Assembly (NCBI GenBank): GCA_964521105.1
Contig: CAZFPO010000147.1
Span: 1-6,169, forward strand
Origin: JAQUGA01 sp964521105
GTDB lineage: Bacteria; Bacteroidota; Bacteroidia; Bacteroidales; WCHB1-69
Reading direction: 5' to 3'
DNA: 6,169 nt
A program made the translations under genes and the position numbers. Shown here one piece after another: positions 5,950 through 6,169 of this stretch; position 1 is the first letter of the stretch; the number at the start of each line of letters is the position of its first letter. Below the pieces are notes generated by a model. The model had not been told where the DNA came from, ran no database searches, and saw only the letters and a program-made list of their open reading frames with translations.

Positions 5950-6169
5950 TTTACTGTTTTTATAAATTGTTCTAATGTTAAGAATTGCGTTTCTTTTTCT
6001 TTGAAAATGTCTGCTTGTTGAGATTTTAATATCATATAATCAAAGTATTTTGTTTCTTGTTCAGTTAGGAAAAACTTTCTTTCTAAGGCGTTTGCTGTTT
6101 TTCCAACTGTTCCACTACCACCAAAAGGGTCAAAAATCAAATCTCCTTTAAATGAATAATATTGAATTA
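5946..6169 (-). CDS. C-terminal part of a beta-class DNA methyltransferase, cut by the right edge
   Basis: Only the last 73 residues are in the window; the frame stays open through position 6169, so the start lies outside. A TTG at 6140 is an internal leucine codon, not a start, because the conserved sequence continues upstream of it. The visible part begins IQYYSFKGD and runs into FDPFGGSGTVG, the S-adenosylmethionine-binding motif I, followed by A..LERKFFLTEQ, whose final acidic residue region normally contacts the cofactor ribose. Motif I near the C-terminus means the catalytic motif (DPPY or SPPY) must lie upstream, which is the beta-class order shared by N4-cytosine and N6-adenine enzymes. 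N4-cytosine methylation is likely if the neighbour is a true CfrBI homologue, since M.CfrBI is an N4-cytosine enzyme. It should methylate the site that the adjacent nuclease cuts. Its TGA overlaps the nuclease ATG by 4 bp. Confidence 0.88.
   Translation of the reverse strand, partial: IQYYSFKGDLIFDPFGGSGTVGKTANALERKFFLTEQETKYFDYMILKSQQADIFKEKETQFLTLEQFIKTVK

Noticed and set aside
1..6169. CRISPR array, tRNA, insertion sequence, retron or other new defence system
   Set aside because: No regularly spaced direct repeats, cloverleaf, transposase or reverse transcriptase motifs were seen; the only defence genes are the restriction-modification pair.

Overview
The window is AT-rich, every gene is on the minus strand, and it most likely comes from a Bacteroidota chromosome. 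The main support is one promoter at the left end (TTG, 19 bp, TAACTTTG) that matches the Bacteroidota -33/-7 consensus exactly. Weaker support comes from A-rich leaders without Shine-Dalgarno sequences and from the Bacteroidota flavour of the DUF58 and barrel-like proteins. Order and genus cannot be fixed from the sequence alone. I see no tRNA, rRNA, CRISPR array or insertion sequence.

In transcription order (right to left): (1) The window opens inside the C-terminal part of a beta-class DNA methyltransferase, cut by the right edge. Its stop overlaps by 4 bp (ATGA) the start of a 299-residue PD-(D/E)XK restriction endonuclease that resembles the CfrBI family. Together they form a type II restriction-modification operon. 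(2) A 211 bp AT-rich gap holds a 14-bp palindrome and a weak promoter candidate. (3) A tightly packed four-gene run follows: a DUF58/von Willebrand-like protein (TTG start), RadC, a non-hydrolysing UDP-GlcNAc 2-epimerase, and 5-formyltetrahydrofolate cyclo-ligase. Gaps are 2 nt, 8 nt and a 14 nt overlap. (4) After a 115 bp gap comes an exported, probably outer-membrane, protein of unknown function, ended by a clear hairpin terminator. (5) folK starts only 11 nt past that terminator's T-run. (6) Beyond folK, a good promoter points off the left edge into a gene of which only 16 codons are visible.

Most of the genes are housekeeping: folate supply and salvage (folK, cyclo-ligase), envelope sugar-nucleotide synthesis (epimerase), a DNA-metabolism-associated protein (RadC) and envelope or chaperone-type functions (DUF58, barrel protein). 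The accessory part is the restriction-modification operon. I found no convincing new system. The points worth checking are the coupling and specificity of the restriction pair, the terminator sitting almost on folK, and the DUF58 gene without a visible MoxR partner, directly behind the restriction operon.
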